From: Cordylochernes scorpioides
Taxonomy: Eukaryota; Arthropoda; Arachnida; Pseudoscorpiones; Chernetidae
DNA length: 64,000 nucleotides
Direction of reading: 5' to 3'
NCBI GenBank assembly: GCA_030710605.1
Contig: CP092874.1
Span: 40,434,164-40,498,163, forward strand
Every line of letters starts with the position of its first letter. The stretch's first letter is position 1. This document shows positions 30,069 to 39,730 of the stretch, piece after piece. Made by a program: the position numbers and the translations under genes. The notes beneath the pieces were generated by a model. It was given only the letters and a program-made list of their open reading frames with translations. It was not told the origin of the DNA and did no database searches.

Positions 30069-31365
30069 CAGAGGGTGTTTCCTTTCAAATGAAACGATTT
30101 CAAACGTCCGTTAGAACTTTATTTTTCGAACGTGAATTTTTTTCATGTGTTCTATGTGCTTCCCCTTCTTCTTGGCTATCTCCCTGCATCGGACTTTCCA
30201 AGCTGCGAACACTTCCTTGACTTTGGAGAGCGAAACATTCGACCACTCCTCTTGTGCGGCTTTCCAAAGTCCGGCCTCAGTTTTGGGACGTCGGTTGAAG
30301 AGCCGTTGTTTCAACATACCGAACCCGTAAAAATCCAGTGGGCTGGCGTCGGGAGACTTCACTAGAATGTCCGAGTTCCTGATAAAATTTAGGCCCAGGG
30401 TGTCCTTCATTTCTTGTAGGAACTGTTGGGTTTTGTTGGAGGTATGGGAAGAGGCTTTGTCGTGATGAAGGAACACTTTGTCCATTTCCCCTGGGTAAAG
30501 GTCCTTCAGTTGTTCGATGACAGGTTTCAGAACGCATTCTATATAGAATTCTGAGTTCACCTTCACCTTCGATGGAGCCTTTATGAGCGGAAGGACTCCA
30601 CGGCCAGTCATTACCCCGACAACCATGAAACCTTTAGGGAAAGTTTCGGAGCATTGGTGAACCCAATTATCCGGGACCTGATTGCCTCTTTTGATGTAAC
30701 AGATCTTCCGGATTCCATTGCAATACGTCACATACATCCATGCTTCGTCCAATGTTGCAGTATATTCCGATCTGGAACCGGCCAGGTGTTCCTCGTAGAG
30801 CTTCCGGGCATTCGTTGCACGGTTTTTCATGTGGAAAGGGGTGAGCTTGTGAACCTTGCCTTTTCGTCGGGTATCCAGTTCCAAATCTTTGTGAATGATG
30901 TTATTTATCGTTTTTAGCGATGTTCCACACATTCTGGAAAGTTGGCGCTGAGATGGTGGATTTTCAGTAGTTGCTAGCCGCTTTACCTTGGAAACCGTGG
31001 CGGGGGTCCGCACCGGACGTGGTCGATCGACTTGAAATTTTTGCCCATTGGATTCAGCTTCCCTTTTCTTTCCGATGCCATTTACTACCCTACATATTGT
31101 AGCTTTGCCAACATCTAGTCCTTCTGCTTTTAGCTTTTTCACTATGACGCTATAACTGTTTCCTTCTTTGGAAAGGGTCCGAATTGTTTGTTCGACTTGG
31201 AGCGTTAGTCTCTCTCCCCCCATGTTGCAAAAATCATGATACCTGATGAAAATGAATTCTCCAGAAGATTCTAGATCTATTGGAACCAGTGTCGTGTGCA
31301 GCATGCCTGCACGTGCAAAACGCGAGCGCTCGAAAATAGTTTCATTTGAAAGGAAACACCCTCCG
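30069..31365 (-). mobile_element. Tc1/mariner-superfamily element, DD41D
   Basis: 1,297 bp with 27-bp inverted termini (GAGGGTGTTTCCTTTCAAAT core) and TA duplication (30067-30068, 31366-31367). The empty site survives in Gypsy element A near 6838-6846 (CTCGTACTCTAC). Confidence 0.95.
30111..31223 (-). CDS. DD41D transposase, open reading frame
   Basis: 370 codons from MGGERLTLQVEQTIR; the frame is open further upstream only because it reads through the terminal repeat. HTH segments lie in the first ~120 residues (SVIVKKLKAEGLDVGKATIC; SQRQLSRMCGTSLKTINNII). Catalytic Asp in ATLDEAWMY, second in FLHHDKASSHT, third in SPDASPLDFYGFG. Forty-one residues separate the last two, as in rosa/VS-type elements rather than mariner (34) or maT (37). 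The C-terminus is Lys-rich. No lesion is visible, so this is the best candidate for an active transposase in the window. Confidence 0.85.
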   Translation of the reverse strand: MGGERLTLQVEQTIRTLSKEGNSYSVIVKKLKAEGLDVGKATICRVVNGIGKKREAESNGQKFQVDRPRPVRTPATVSKVKRLATTENPPSQRQLSRMCGTSLKTINNIIHKDLELDTRRKGKVHKLTPFHMKNRATNARKLYEEHLAGSRSEYTATLDEAWMYVTYCNGIRKICYIKRGNQVPDNWVHQCSETFPKGFMVVGVMTGRGVLPLIKAPSKVKVNSEFYIECVLKPVIEQLKDLYPGEMDKVFLHHDKASSHTSNKTQQFLQEMKDTLGLNFIRNSDILVKSPDASPLDFYGFGMLKQRLFNRRPKTEAGLWKAAQEEWSNVSLSKVKEVFAAWKVRCREIAKKKGKHIEHMKKIHVRKIKF

Positions 31366-31605
31366 TACTCTACACTTATAGCATAGAAAGCCCATGACAA
31401 GTTTCCCCTTGCCATGTCCGCCTGAAAAATATCTTAAAGTGTAGAGTTCCCCAGTCTTAATGATCTTCAGAATTTCACCATATGTATGTGACTCTTCTTC
31501 TCGTTGTTCACACTCCTCCATATCACTTCCCTTATAGTACATTAGATTTTGTTGTATATAGCCTTTTATAACCTTGATATTTTCAAAGATTTCCTTAAAT
31601 GTCAA
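31342..31605 (-). other. Antisense ORF in 3' region of Gypsy element B
   Basis: Counterpart of the frame at 6812-7084. Its last codons run into the DD41D terminal repeat, so that insertion truncates it. Confidence 0.3.
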
Positions 31606-31792
31606 ACTCCCCGGTGTTATAAAACTGCTTGTAAATAATATTTACTTGTGTACTATACAATATTTTATTTACATAAAACTATGTCACCATTACCTTAACT
31701 AATTTTAACTGTAAAATTATTTTCTCTATTCCTGGCTTCACCAGCTTTAAATATACTTAAACTATGTTCAGCCTTCTTCAACGGGGGCCATA

Positions 31793-32098
31793 TGTCATAA
31801 TATATGCTCTTCCAGGATTAATAAAACAAACCAACAGCCAACGAGAGAGAAATGGGCAGCCAAAGCGAGACACTTTAGACAACTAACTTACGACCATTTT
31901 TTTTGGCCACATTCCTGAGGGGGGCGTCACCACCTGGCGACTATCCTGGTTAGCCCCCGGTTGTGTACACAGGGAAAACAGTCGTTCAGCTGATAACGTC
32001 TCGCTCGCTCTCTCTCGGCTGGCTGGCTGGATGATTGCTCTAACAACTCGTCGTGTGATTATTTCTCTCCTCAACACATTTACCACTATATTGCCACA
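31793..32098 (+). repeat. 3' LTR of Gypsy element B
   Basis: 306 bp and nearly identical to the 5' LTR. It is preceded by AACGGGGGCCATA, a plausible polypurine tract. Confidence 0.85.
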
Positions 32099-32244
32099 TA
32101 TATATATATCTTTTTAGAAATCTATTCAGTAGAGAGAGTGGATATGTTTCCTCGAAAAATATATTATATATATTATATAAATATATAATAAAAAATATAA
32201 TGTAATCAATATTATTATCATTATTATCATAATAGTCTATGTTC

Positions 32245-32326
32245 TGGAAAATTATTTTCAATAATATTCGTTAGGCAAACTTTCACTCAGATAAAACCCG
32301 GGCGAAGCCGGGTACACATCCGCTAG
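32245..32326 (+). mobile_element. Helitron H1 3' end
   Basis: CCCGGGCGAAGCCGGG hairpin followed by CGCTAG, ending 32326. Confidence 0.7.
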
Positions 32327-32974
32327 TAGCTGTATAAAAATTCTCTTGTATATTATTAATTTTTTTATAAATTCTGTAAACTGATCTACATTCATGATGA
32401 ATTGATTACAGGAATATTCAAAAATAATTTTTGTTTCCACACCAGAACAAATGAACCTAATTTTAAGATAATTTGTACGTTGTTGATTATAGAAAGTTCC
32501 ATTTATATAGAGTTAAAATCTATTGCTTCACACAATTTATTAAAATGATTAATAATTTCCTTATTATATGATTCTTTAATAACTCTTTAACACTTTTTAA
32601 AATTGTCTTTCATTATTCTTAATAAGCGTTCATCTTTAGATCCTTTCCTTTATATTATATCTATAAAAATAAAATCCAAATTCGATGTTCCAGCCTTTTA
32701 CCGCTTGGCGCCGCACTGGTCGCGACGATGAATAAATTTGATTGGTTAATAATTTTACACGTAGTTTGTTAGTTTGTTCACACGATTAATGTTTTTAAAA
32801 GGTAAGATTATCCAATCGCCGTGAAACTTTAGTAAGTTATTTACTATACTACTGGGAAGGTTTCTGGTTTGAATTTGATTTGAAATAAATATTCGTCACA
32901 ATTTTATTTAAAATTTTCTACTTTCACTCGCATGCAGCGCCTCTCGCGGTATCTTGTAAAATTACATTTATAAA
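32327..32974. other. AT-rich non-coding sequence
   Basis: No gene. Near 32815-32880 (CCAATCGCCGTGAAACTTT) it resembles the 5' half of Helitron H1 and of 49600-49680, so a degraded Helitron lies here. Confidence 0.5.
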
Positions 32975-33722
32975 CTAGCGGACCCGCCCGGCTTCGCCCG
33001 GGTTTTACCCGAGTGAATGTTTGTCTAACGAACATTTGTTAAAACAATTCTCTTTTAACTTATAAAACGTACTCGGCTTCGCCCGGGGTTTTACCCGAGT
33101 AAAGGTTTGTCTAGCGAACATTTGTTAAAACAATTCTCTAAAAACTTATTAAAAAATAAAAAAGATATATTTTGATAATTTGAAACTCGTAAATTTGAAT
33201 CTCTCGATAAAGTGAACATTTTTTCCCGGTCCCTGTGTGCCTTGTCATCCTGAATTTTGTCTTTCCTAATTTTCTACATTAGAAAATCATAGTTTTATCT
33301 AGTGAACATTTTTTCCCGGTCCCTTGAGAAATACTCGATAAGTTGAATAAAATCAATATTAATTGGTTCCCTCGGTAATTGGAAGTTAAAGGAATAATAT
33401 CTTCGCCTTGGAATTGTATCATTATTCTTGTCGCAAATAAATTGCCGTGTCATCCTGAGATAATCTTACTTTTGATAAATAATATTTAAGATAACAAACT
33501 TAGTGATAAGAAAACTTGTTATCATCGTCACAATGGGGGCGCTGCTTGCGAGTTAAATCTACAAATCTGCAAATAACTCTAAGGATATTCAAGATATTCA
33601 TGAAATTATTTTTCAAAAACCTTCCCGGTGATATACCTAATAATATCCCAAAATTTCACGGCGATTGGATGTATGGTTTTTGAATCTATAGAGTACATAC
33701 AGACAGACATTCAATTATATAT
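32975..33722 (-). mobile_element. Helitron H1, minus strand, with nested 3' ends
   Basis: Two successive H1 3' hairpins (near 32985 and 33070). The outer one has CTAG at 32975-32978. The body continues to TGTCTGTCTG repeats and TATATA at its 5' end near 33722. Confidence 0.75.
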
Positions 33723-33769
33723 ATTTAAGATAATATAAAAGAGTTTTAAAAATTGTAAAAAAAAAAAAA

Positions 33770-33840
33770 TGCATCGGCCGGGAATCGAACCCGGGCCGCC
33801 CGCGTGGCAGGCGAGCATTCTACCACTGAACCATCGATGC
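33770..33840 (-). tRNA. tRNA-Gly (GCC)
   Basis: 71 nt, with perfect T stem CCGGG/CCCGG and B box. Position 7 is A opposite C66, one acceptor-stem mismatch. A T-run follows on the minus strand. The upstream flank (GGAATGGAATGAATACC) matches the other tRNA-Gly, so both belong to one repeated family. Confidence 0.85.
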
Positions 33841-34091
33841 TTAAAAAAATGGCCATATTTAGGTATTCATTCCATTCCGGATTAGTCCGCGTAAAAAAAG
33901 TTCTTCAAATGAAAAAAAAAAGAAATAGCCAAAAACTAATCAAAATGCAGCCGAAAATTTTCCTCAGGTTTATAAAAAGCGACATGCAAAATATGGTACC
34001 AATTGGTTCAGTAGTTTTTGAGTTTATCGCGAAACAGACAGACAGACAGAAATTGACTTTTATATATATAATATATATATATATAGAGATC

Positions 34092-34822
34092 TACTCTTCA
34101 TTGTTGGCTTTTTATCTTACATTCATTCTTCATTGTTGACTTTTTATATTACATTTACTCTTCATTGTTTGCTTTTTATCTTACATTCACTCTTCATTGT
34201 TGGCTTTTTATCTTACATTCATTCTTCATTGTTGGCTTTTTATATTACATTCACTCTTCATTGTTGGCTTTTTATCTTACATTCATTCTTCATTGTTGGC
34301 TTTTTATATTACATTCACTCTTCATTGTTGGCTTTTTATCTTACATTCATTCTTCATTGTTGGCTTTTTATATTACATTCACTCTTCATTGTTGGCTTTT
34401 TATCTTACATTCATTCTTCATTGTTGGCTTTTTATATTACATTCACTCTTCATTGTTGGCTTTTTATCTTACATTCACTCTTCATTGTTGGCTTTTTATA
34501 TTATATTCACTCTTCATTGTTGGCTTTTTATCTTACATTCATTCTTCATTGTTGGCTTTTTATATTATATTTACTCTTCATTGTTGGCTTTTTATCTTAC
34601 ATTCATTCTTCATTGTTGGCTTTTTATATTACATTTACTATTCATTGTTGGCTTTTTATCTTACATTCACTCTTCATTGTTGGCTTTTTATCTTACATTC
34701 ATTCTTCATTGTTGGCTTTTTATATTACATTCACTCTTCATTGTTGGCTTTTTATCTTACATTCATTCTTCATTGTTGGCTTTTTATATTACATTCACTC
34801 TTCATTGTTGGCTTTTTATATC
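34092..34822 (+). repeat. 32-bp minisatellite, about 23 units
   Basis: Unit contains TTCATTGTTGGCTTTTTAT, then TCTTACATTCATTC or TATTACATTCACTC. The two variants mostly alternate, giving a 64-bp higher-order period. All three plus frames are open only because the unit has no stop; none is a gene. It sits at the edge of a Helitron H1 copy. Confidence 0.95.
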
Positions 34823-34824
34823 AT

Positions 34825-35178
34825 ATAGAAAATCATAGTTTTATCTAGTGAACATTTTTTCCCGTGTCACATTGCCGTGTCATCCTGAGATAATCTTACT
34901 TTTGATAAATAATATTTAAGATAACAAACTTAGTGATAAGAAAACTTGTTTCATCGTCACAATGGGGGCGCTGCTTGCGAGTTAAATCTACAAATCTGCA
35001 AATAACTCTAAGGATATTCAAGATATTCATGAAATTATTTTTCTAAAACCTTCCCGGTGATATACCTAATAATATCCCAAATTTTCATGGCGATTGGATG
35101 TATGGTTTTTGAATCTATAGAGTACAAACAAACAGACAGACAAACAGACAGACAGACATTCAATTATATATATATAGA
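34825..35178 (-). mobile_element. Helitron H1 5' part, minus strand
   Basis: Minus strand begins TC-TATATATATATAATTGA (35178) with TGTC repeats. The 3' end is replaced by the minisatellite. Confidence 0.7.
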
Positions 35179-35401
35179 TTGAAAAAATACTAAAATGTGT
35201 TCCAATTATAATAATTTTTATATTTAATTTGAGAATTTAGTAATATAATATTCCAATGACGCTGTAAAAAAAAAAACTTGGCATTTCAATATTAATAAAT
35301 ATTTAAAGAAAATATCTTATTTAAAATTTAATATCTGTTTTAAAAAAATTATGTGTTTCAAAAATATATTTAAACGCATATAATAATATTTATATTTATA
35401 T
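35179..35401. other. AT-rich non-coding sequence
   Basis: Nothing recognised beyond similarity to 21460-21560 (AAACGCATnTAAnAATATTTAT). Confidence 0.4.
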
Positions 35402-35590
35402 TGTCACGATAGAGAAGACAAGTATTCCAAAAGCTTAATTGAAAATAATCTATTAATTAATAAAACATATATTGCAAAATGTGTTAAAGGATTTTTCAAG
35501 TGGTAATTTACAAGTATGGTAAGAGGTGATGATTATGAAAATATTAATCATGATAAACAACAGAATATTTTAAATAATTAATAAGTGACA
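35402..35590 (-). repeat. 3' LTR of Gypsy element C
   Basis: 189 bp between inverted TGTCAC and GTGACA ends, directly next to the polypurine tract. The 5' LTR is not in the window, so length is not cross-checked. Confidence 0.65.
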
Positions 35591-35601
35591 CTGCCCCCTT
35601 C

Positions 35602-35898
35602 CTAGGTGAACAGCGTCCCGCTGTAATTATCACTTGAACAGATCAGCTTGGTCCTCAGGGTCATGGTAGGGTTTCTTGTTTGGCGTCTCCTGGTTGGTTG
35701 GTCCACAGGTTCAACTTCGAAGGTCACATCAGGGAGTTTCCGAGTAATCTTATATGGCCCGAAGTACCTTTTCATCAGTTTTTCTGAGAGTCCCACCTTT
35801 CTTATCGGGATGAAAATCCATACTAGGTCACCGACGTTGTAATCCATTGCCTCGTGCTTTGAATCATATCTGGCCTTGTCCTTTTCTTGGGCTTTCAA
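35602..35898 (-). pseudogene. Gypsy element C integrase C-terminus
   Basis: Contains the GPY/F module (MKRYFGPYKITRKLPDVTFE), which contributes to integrase DNA binding. It is separated from the core by frame changes. Confidence 0.8.
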
Positions 35899-36163
35899 GG
35901 TTTCTAATCTTGCTAGCTGCCTAGTCTCTTCGACTCGCGAGGCAATCTTCTGACTGTATTCCTCTTGGAGATCTTCATGCGGATTTGGGAAAAGAGTGTC
36001 TACAGTTGTTTCGGCTTCGCATCCATGGATCAGTTTAAAAGGGGTAAAACCTGTCGTATCTTGTTTTGCGGTGTTCTAGGCGAACGTGACGTAGGGAAGG
36101 ATTACGTGCCAGTCCTTGTGTTCAACACTTACATACATAGCCATCATGTTGGCTAAGGTTTTG

Positions 36164-36489
36164 TTAAACCTCTCTGTCAGTCCATTCGTCTGAGGATGAT
36201 ACGCTGTCGTGAACCGATTGTATCGACGAGCATTGATTGGTGAGTTCCGCAATCAACTTGGATTGGAATACTCGTCCTCGGTCCGTGATGATTTCTCTGG
36301 GGGCTCCGTGCTTGAGAACAACAACTTCCATTAAGAACTTGGCTGCTTCTTTTGCTTCCCCTGTGGGTAAGGCTTTAGTAACGGCAAATCGAGTAAGATA
36401 GTCAGTACAGACTATGATCCATTTATTACCGTCAAAGGATTTCGGGAATCTCTCAAGAAGATCTATTCCGATTCTTTGGAATGGGAAGG
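36164..36489 (-). pseudogene. Gypsy element C integrase core
   Basis: FQRIGIDLLERFPKS (first Asp) and EIITDRGRVFQSKL (second Asp). The catalytic Glu region is displaced by a frameshift near 36225. The frame begins inside the BEL LTR, where the element is interrupted. Confidence 0.8.
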
Positions 36490-36765
36490 TGTTCGCCAAT
36501 CTTCTTTCTGGCTGGTTCTTCTTGTTCACTTTTCACTCTTCCGCCCAGAGGTATAGTCAGCGCCAAGGTCTTGTCTCAAAATGAAGCGAGTCTACCGAGC
36601 TAAACTACTGTGAAAACACCAGTCTCACACAGTTCCAAGTCAACATACACTTTATTCTCAAACACACTATTTATACAATAAATTCATACACACGTGACCA
36701 GGCACTCGTGGTCAAATACAATAAAAACATATATACACAGAGTTATAATAAATTAAACTCTAACA
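36490..36765 (-). repeat. 3' LTR of BEL/Pao element
   Basis: 276 bp; appears identical or nearly identical to the 5' LTR, which suggests recent insertion. Confidence 0.9.
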
Positions 36766-37185
36766 TTCCTCCCCCCGTTGATGGGTACCATCAAGATCCG
36801 GAGGGGCCACCGGCAGCAGCACCATCTTCACCAAGGGTCCTCGGAGCACTCCAACCGATGTTCGCACCGATACAACCCGCACCAGGCCGTCCTTACCAGG
36901 ATGGGTCTCCATCACTCTGCCAACAAGCCACCTTGCAGGGGGCATTAGACAGATGTAGCCCTTTTCCGTCTTTCGACCTCTACCCTTGGACATTCGAAGG
37001 TTCACAGGTCCAGCACAATCTTCACCACTTATTGAGAAGGGTTTACCCGGTGTTAATCTCTCCTTGGGAAAATCGCTCATTAGCTGGCCTGGAGTAACGC
37101 GATTGTATCGACAACATGTCACGCACTCTCGAATGCATCTTTTCATCTGATCTTTTACTCTCAGCATCCAATACTTCTGTCTCAC
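36766..37185 (-). pseudogene. BEL/Pao integrase, core deleted
   Basis: Zinc-finger side (KYWMLRVKDQMKRCIRECVTC) and FSISGEDCAGPV (start of the core, first Asp region) are joined directly to the C-terminal PARWLVGRVMETHPGKDGLV domain. The remainder of the catalytic core is missing. Confidence 0.8.
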
Positions 37186-37495
37186 GTGGACAGCATCAGG
37201 TACACACCTCCGTGCATAGTCCGCATGTGAACCGCTATATCAATCATCCGAGCCACCTTTTCTTATGAAGGTAATAGCGCAGGATGTTTTGTTCATATGT
37301 CACAGCTTGAGCCCATTCTAATCTACCGCCGACCCCAAGGATTCCTTGATCGTCGAGGAATCGGTGCTAAACCATAAATCTTGCCCGTGCGCTTCACTGA
37401 TCCTAAAGTGGTCAAACTTCTTATTGCCTCCTTGAAATGCTGGTACTGAATTGCTTGAAGTATTCTCCGATGAGCATTTCTCATTTCAGCTGTTG

Positions 37496-37930
37496 TTAAG
37501 TGCGACTGACATCGCTCCGCGCTGTAGCGGCAGTTATGGCAAAAGCGCAATATCCAGGCCACTTTCGGATATATCCATCAAAGGTCGAGCTCATCTCTCC
37601 AATGGCCACCAAGAAAGGTGTTTCACTGATGGCATGAATACTCAGGAGCTCAGTTTGACTTTGGTGCTCAAACACAGGAGGCATTCTAGGCCATTCTGTG
37701 GATTCCGCTGACAACCAGGCAGGTCCTGTCCACCAGATGGAAGACTGCTTCAGCTCGGACCCCAGAATTCCTCGCGAGGCAATATCCGCTGGATTATCTT
37801 CTGTGGGAACATAGCGGCACTCCCCGACTTGTGGACAACTTGAATCTCCGCGACATGATTGCCGATGAAAGTGGGGAGATTTCCAGACATAGTTCTTAAC
37901 CAATTTTAGACCATGGTAGAATCGGACCAA
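37496..37930 (-). pseudogene. BEL/Pao RNase H C-terminal and linker region
   Basis: CRYVPTEDNPADIASRGILG and WWTGPAWL are hallmark BEL/Pao motifs after RNase H. Confidence 0.85.
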
Positions 37931-37972
37931 CAGGTATCACTCTCCATTTTGATATCCAACTCTTCCATTATA

Positions 37973-38340
37973 CAGGGTGATCCAAAAGTCCCGCACAACT
38001 TTAAAAATTAATAACTCCCCGAATATTTGCGCTAGAGCAATGCGGTAAACACCATTGTGTTCAGGATGCAATGGGATTTTTTATGGCAAATAATGAAAAA
38101 ATCGAAAATGATTTTAGTTACAATTATATTCGCCAGATGGCGCTCTACCAGAATCAGAGATTCAGCGGCTAAATTGTTTGATAAATTGAAAAATATAACT
38201 GATCGACACGTATTTTTCCTTTTTGAATTCCAGGAAAGAACCCTAATAATATCAAATAACAAATTAATAAAACACCACTTCGCCAAAAGTATGAAGAATT
38301 GGTTAACGATTTTCAAATACAATCAGAGATATGTAAAATA
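37973..38340. mobile_element. Possible DNA-transposon end inside BEL
   Basis: Begins TA-CAGGGTGATCCAAAAGTCCC, like many mariner/Tc1 termini. No matching opposite terminus was seen, and no transposase. It interrupts BEL pol between RNase H pieces. Confidence 0.4.
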
Positions 38341-38499
38341 GGTAAATGCAAATTAAAACATGTAGCAAAAAGAAAATTGATATTTTAGATACGGTTTGTT
38401 TCCGAAGATAATAAATTTCTAATAATTTTAATTCAACTCTCACTCAGTATCGATTATGTTTATTTTAATTCATTTGAAAAATATGTATCTAGCTCCGAT

Positions 38500-38727
38500 A
38501 ATTTATTTTACTCTGGAATGCCGTTGTTGTTTTTGTCGTGTCCAATAAATAGGAGGCAATATAATTCGGAGGCATCACCGAATCCATACAATTTTACTCC
38601 CTGGGTATTCCCTCCGAGACCCAACCCCATCGGGGTATTCTCCAACTTCCTATTAAATTCAATTCCTTTCTAATGGTCCATGTTTCACTCAATGATTCAT
38701 CCATCGGACCATCCCAATGTAATTCCG
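38500..38727 (-). pseudogene. BEL/Pao pol segment after RT
   Basis: HWDGPMDESLSETW and a WRIPRWGW stretch in broken frames match the conserved BEL region before RNase H (W...IPR...GF.DAS). Confidence 0.65.
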
Positions 38728-39519
38728 TTATCCACAACCTTTAACCATTATTTTTCCTGTTACAAGGATAGGTACCAACCATCTTAAGGGATCTTCTAAC
38801 TTGGCGATGAAGGAAAGCATTTCGCTCGTGGTAGTCGCCGATGTCTTTTCCAACGACTGAACTTCACATAAGAAACAGTCTTCACCCTGGATCCATCCCA
38901 AACCTAATGTCCTTATAACATTGGACTGTTCAAATGCAATCCTTTTTGCGCAATGTTCTCTCGTAAAGCTGCCCAAAATCGTCAGATCAATTTCTTTAGA
39001 ATCTGTGGTCTCTAGGGCTTTGAAGGTGATTGAGGCTGGAGAGCGTTCGTTTTTTCCAATGTCTTCCTCTTCCAAGTCTATGCTGGATTCTTCTTTCTTC
39101 ATGCAAAGTATCTTGGAAGATATGGCTTTAGGGCTCTTTGTTTGAGCTCCTACCTCTACATCGCTTGAAGCCCCCACTCCATAACTCTCCACATCAAGAG
39201 GCTCTGAAGGCTGAGAATCCTCAATTGCAGACCTTTCGTCAGAATCTTCCATTGCAATCTCTGGAACCTCTTGAGAACCCTGAGCTTTACCTTTTGAAGA
39301 ATCAGGATCTGATGCCAAGGCATCGTCTGCAGGCTTAGAGGTATCGTCTGAAGGCCGAGAGCAGTCATAGGACTCTGAAATCCTCTTTAGAGATCTCAAA
39401 CCACTCAATATAATAGTCCTATGATCTACAGGATTCGCAATCCTTTCCGGTCTAGCACTTTCACCAGACTTTTCTGGAGACTTGTCTCCTAAATTAAGAC
39501 CTTTCGCTTGAGTAGGCAC
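38728..39519 (-). pseudogene. BEL/Pao RT C-terminal part with acidic insert
   Basis: The last third matches BEL pol: VIRTLGLGWIQGEDCF and SEMLSFIAKLEDPLRWLVP (usually FDPLG). The first two thirds are Ser/Glu/Asp-rich low-complexity sequence not expected within RT. The YxDD region is not readable. Confidence 0.6.
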
Positions 39520-39730
39520 TTGCCCCTTTGGAGAACTGGCCGGAGTATAACATTGGAGTTACTGCAGCTCCAGAAACAGTTTCCTTCGATACAAGTTACA
39601 TTTTATTGTTTGGAAGATATATGCCAATTGAACTTTTTTCTATTGGCTCTCTATTCACATAGGTGATCTGGACGATACAACCCTGCTTAGAAAGCGTCTC
39701 ACTTTCTCCAACCTTTGCATCATTGCACCA

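Larger units (their letters stand above)
25340..32098 (+). mobile_element. Ty3/Gypsy element B
   Basis: LTRs 25340-25644 and 31793-32098 (TGTCATAAT ... TTGCCACA) flanked by TATA. Gene order is gag, protease, RT, RNase H, integrase. No env-like ORF is visible. The 3' region is interrupted by a DD41D transposon at 30069-31365. Several frameshifts make it inactive. Confidence 0.9.

Noticed and set aside
34092..34822. CRISPR-like array
   Set aside because: Units are contiguous with no unique spacers, and the context is eukaryotic.
34133..34848. Three overlapping long frames of over 200 codons
   Set aside because: They are translations of a 32-bp tandem repeat in all frames; the unit simply lacks stops.
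38057..38341. Two opposed 94-96-codon frames
   Set aside because: They lie in the AT-rich piece next to a transposon terminus and resemble nothing known.
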